Origin: Apostichopus japonicus
Lineage: Eukaryota; Echinodermata; Holothuroidea; Aspidochirotida; Stichopodidae
Length of the DNA stretch: 64,000 nt
Direction of reading: 5' to 3'
NCBI RefSeq assembly: GCF_037975245.1
Contig: NC_092576.1
Span: 13,992,611-14,056,610 of the forward strand
This document shows positions 60,647 through 64,000 of the stretch, piece after piece. The notes under the pieces are model-generated. The model was not told where the DNA came from, searched no databases, and saw only the letters and a list, made by a program, of their open reading frames with translations. The position numbers and the translations under genes were made by a program. Numbering within the stretch: position 1 is the stretch's first letter; each line of letters begins with the position of its first letter.

Positions 60647-63600
60647 TTAAATGTAAAAGTCTTGTGAGAAGGCCGTGCCTTGATACAAGACTGTAGACCT
60701 TGAAACCTAAACTTTTCACGTTTACAGTTAGAACGTGTCACTATGTCCATTCCGTAGATACGTCAATCCCAAACGTATCTTTTCTACTAACTAATTGCCA
60801 GTCTTTGCACTAGTTATGTGACCCTAGGAGTGTTCATTGCGAAACGTATGCTACTTAACGTTGAGAACACCTTTTCGACTTTGTAGGGATCATATATCAA
60901 CGAATACATTGCAATTCACATCAACATGGTCAAGAACAAAACATATATGCAACGCTAAGGTCATCAATAATGCCCAAAAAATATGCTAGTTGGTAAGATA
61001 CTGGCCCTCGTTCATGCTACTACCACTTCAAGAAGATTCCTGCTGTCACCCACAAACTATGTTTCTTTCCCAGTGAAACATTGTAATTATTCATATTTCA
61101 ACTCCTCAATATCCAGAATGCAAAATGCATTGAGGTTTCGATGACTTCAATGCATTAGACTTCTGATTGTTAATATATAACCAGAACTAGCTGTTACAAT
61201 AGCACTATGGCGTGATAAACACAGGTCAGTCTACTGTGCGTGGCTATACACACCTCCACCAAAAACAATAGGGGTATTGTACCGTCCAACGTGATTGACC
61301 GGTGGCAGGGTTTAGCATAATCAATCAACTTTACGAAAAGGTCATTCAGATTACGGTCGTTTCTGCTTGAAATGTAGAACAAAAAAGCAGAAAGCTTGGA
61401 TGGTTGGAACTCTTTCTATCTCTGAGGGATAATAAGGAGACTATTCATTATCCTATTGTTGACAGGAATGCAAAACTGTGTAGCTTGTAGGCTGGAGTGT
61501 AGCCGTTCAACGAGCTGTAACGATTGATTTATTCAAAGCTTAGTCATAATTGAAATCATTATACCAGGGTAGGGCATCAACTTAAATGCGACATGGATTT
61601 TAAATATTTAATCAAGTCTGCAAAAACTGCGTACTTCAGAACAGAAATAGACCTCCCTTTCTGCCGCTGCCCTCCGTTTTAGCGAAAGGACGGAAAGGTG
61701 CATAAATTAACTTATGTATCCAAAGGACGATATTTAGACCTTTGGACAAGCGATGCAGCTGGCACCTCCCGAGAAACTAGGATAATTCGTAAACTAGCCA
61801 AACGAAAATCGACTCCATCGGTATCTAAAACTGAAGGCGTCTTCGGTGCCGTTGACCCAGCGGCTATCCTTTCCCGAGCAGGATAAGGCGGTTGACCTGT
61901 ACACCAATATAGCCAGCCATGCATGATCTCACGTGTTCGATGATTGTTGGTTCAACATTAGGGCATAGGCTTAAAAACGCCAACGCATTCATGCATGTTC
62001 AAAGTTGAACCAACCTCATGCGTTCTAAGTGTTTTTCCATGATGCGAAAAACAAAACAATTGATATAATGCTTGACATGTTGTAATGTCTCGACTTACAA
62101 CGTCCACGCCTGTAATGTACATGTATTTTCTTTGCTAATTTTGTTTTCATAGAATATCACAAATTTTCAAGAGAATTGATGCACAACCACCAATTCTAAG
62201 ATTCGTTAAACCTGTTTTGTGTCGGTAACCACAACACCAAATATCAAACCTATCAGAGTTTATCATGCGTTGCAGCATTGACAAATAGAAACTCCCAGGG
62301 GTTATGGTAATCAGCCAGTGAATACATGTATTCTGCATTTAATTTTAATGGGGGGGGGGGGTTACAACTGGTAATCACGAATTAATAATTAAATTTACTA
62401 GTGGGCTTAATTGTACGTCGTCTCATTATGCACAAATTCCCGAACTGTGCGAACCGATACTGAATGAAATGGATCAAGTCTAGTATTACGGATTGGCTGC
62501 AAGCTGAGGAATACCAGCACCGTACGCATACCCTCATCATACTAACGTTAGTTTTGTATTGCGAAAGATCCAACTTTTTTTCCAGAGGCCTAAAGAAGCA
62601 CGCCTCCTTTTAACAGTTGATTCACTGCAATCAAGCATACTGCCCTTCTTCTGGTGCTAAAACCGATTTTCAAAAATTCCTCAAGTTGTATATCATCGTT
62701 TTCATCTATTTTAATTTGTAATTGAAAATTCAATGAACGAGAACGAGTGCGAACGGTCGACGCACCTCGAATCTTTGATTGAAAAGTTCACGCACCGCCC
62801 ACGATATAAATATGCAAGTTTGGCTGTCAGCCAAATGAACGATCTCTGAGACGACCATCTCTGAGTGAACGATTACTGAATCACGACCACTTCTCAGTCG
62901 CGACGGTTTCTAAGTCAAGACCATTACTGCTTGGACGGTTCCTTAAAGGTTGCGCAGCGATCTCTGTGAGAGGACGGTTTCTGGGTGAACGACCATCTCT
63001 GAGTGGACCGCGCCTCACGTTGACCCTTTCCGCGTTCCATACTACTGTACCTACATCAGTTGCTGCTCGCCAACTTGGAAATCATGTGACTGGAATCGAA
63101 GCAACCCACGGTTACCAAACGTTACCTTTGATTCCATGGAAACTTTGCTCAATCTTGACATCAAGAGAAGAAAGTTTCCCGGAATGTTATATGGCTATCA
63201 GCTATTTAGAATAATTCCCCTTTTTTAGGGTAGTACTTATGAAAGGTCAGCCATCACAAACAGATGGAATAGTTCTTTTCATCATTAACAAAGAAGGTTA
63301 CAAATTGTACGACATATTTTTCTTTCTTTGTTGTTAATAAGCAGCGATCTGTGTCACACTGCATCGCCCATTTTGAATTTCCATTACGAACTGTGTAATT
63401 CAGACTTTGTAGATAACAACTGGTTCTATTCAAAACAAGTCAGAGGCTTTTGCATTCATAAAAATATCTGCAATTTGTTGAAACTATACAGAAGCTGATG
63501 CTTTCATCAATAGTAATAAATAAATAGTAATAAAAGGTCAAACACGGTCTCAATACCTAAAGCAATAGAGGCCGGAGGGGCGACTTTTTTCCAAAACAGG

Positions 63601-63924
63601 TTGCAATTGTGTGTAAATAGTAGCTCATGATCGGTCGGAAAAGCTACCGTCATCACCATAGAAATTACTTTCACTTCGAGGTTATACCAAAATGTCTGCA
63701 TCAATTTTGTGCAATGAAGACATGCCTGTTCAAAATTACCCCGAAGCTTTTCGTATCTTTGGAATCTCTTGAGACATATACTAGCACACTAGTTTGTTTT
63801 ATGGTTGTATGATCTATACTCCATGTTTGATTGAAGTTTCTGTGACGGCATTAACATCACACAGTGACAATTTCGTACAGGGTGCATCACACGTGGGTTG
63901 TAGTTGCGTATATATATATTGTAT
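60647..63924. other. Duplicated 5' flank of gene D, distal part
   Basis: 60647-62070 parallels the gene C flank, and 63050-63924 mirrors the gene B flank (24656-25530). 62072-63050 has no match next to C. An open frame at 61698-61886 (YLDLWTSDAAGTSRETRIIR) is broken in the C copy and is not recognised. G10 run at about 62352. Confidence 0.55.
62837..63012. repeat. Degenerate short tandem motif, about 16-17 bp period
   Basis: Phrases such as GAACGATCTCTGAG, CGACCATCTCTGAGTG, GAACGATTACTGAAT and GACGGTTTCTGGGTG follow each other about ten times with heavy drift, in a region richer in GC than its surroundings. Confidence 0.6.
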
Positions 63925-64000
63925 TGATATAGTATTGATATAGTATTGATATCGTATTGATATCGTATTGATGTCGTAAAGATGTCGTATTGATATCGTA
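63925..64000. repeat. 11-bp minisatellite, inverted copy, cut by the window edge
   Basis: TATTGATATCG units, the reverse complement of the array at 24181-24655. The unit next to the flank is TATTGATATAG. The adjoining flank (63874-63900) is the inverted form of 24656-24695. Confidence 0.9.

Noticed and set aside
61698-61886. 62-codon frame (YLDLWTSDAAGTSRETRIIR)
   Set aside because: The homologous stretch near 47240-47450 is broken by indels; no recognisable family. Possibly a transposon remnant.

Overview
This is a window of an invertebrate animal nuclear genome. It is AT-rich, split into introns, full of (TA)n runs and SINE/MITE/hAT/LINE debris, and has long introns with GT-AG boundaries. 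A Tie-receptor-like gene family and a mitochondrial release-factor gene point to a bilaterian. The Tie-type EGF signature and the repeat landscape fit a non-vertebrate deuterostome, with an echinoderm such as a sea cucumber as my best guess. The species is inferred, not shown.

Layout. 1-5.3 kb: the 5' three coding exons of a mitochondrial class-I peptide chain release factor gene on the minus strand, running off the left edge. 7.16-11.31 kb: a 4.1-kb homopyrimidine satellite made of TTCTCC and TTCTCGGCC units with nested higher-order repeats. It is open in several frames but is very probably not a gene. 11.5-12.8 kb: a non-autonomous hAT element and a TA-associated element.

12.8-63.9 kb: a segmentally duplicated cluster of four related genes, A(+) 13472-20282, B(+) 27599-33431, C(-) 38929-44677 and D(-) 52519-58880. 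Each can be assembled by eye into six coding exons with all introns in phase 1: signal peptide, Ig-like exon 1, Ig-like exon 2, EGF1, EGF2, and a truncated EGF3 followed by a stop. The predicted proteins are 366, 353, 360 and 364 aa. The EGF part matches the Ig-EGF-EGF-EGF ectodomain of Tie1/Tie2 receptors, but no transmembrane segment or kinase is present, so the products look like secreted Tie-like ectodomains. Variation is concentrated just before EGF2, at the mature N terminus and in the C-terminal tail. The cluster is arranged as two head-to-tail pairs facing each other (A B > < C D), with flanking DNA duplicated as well. A fossil copy of the first Ig exon lies upstream of B, C and D.

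Other items of note are a compact unit in intron 3 of gene B (31441-31556) combining a perfect pol III A box and B box, a complete type-I hammerhead ribozyme fold and a T5 terminator; three further hammerhead-like motifs next to (TA)n tracts; three hAT-like elements with near-identical 8-bp target duplications; foldback MITEs shared by only some gene copies; and an 11-bp minisatellite at 24.2 kb that reappears in inverted orientation at the right edge of the window.
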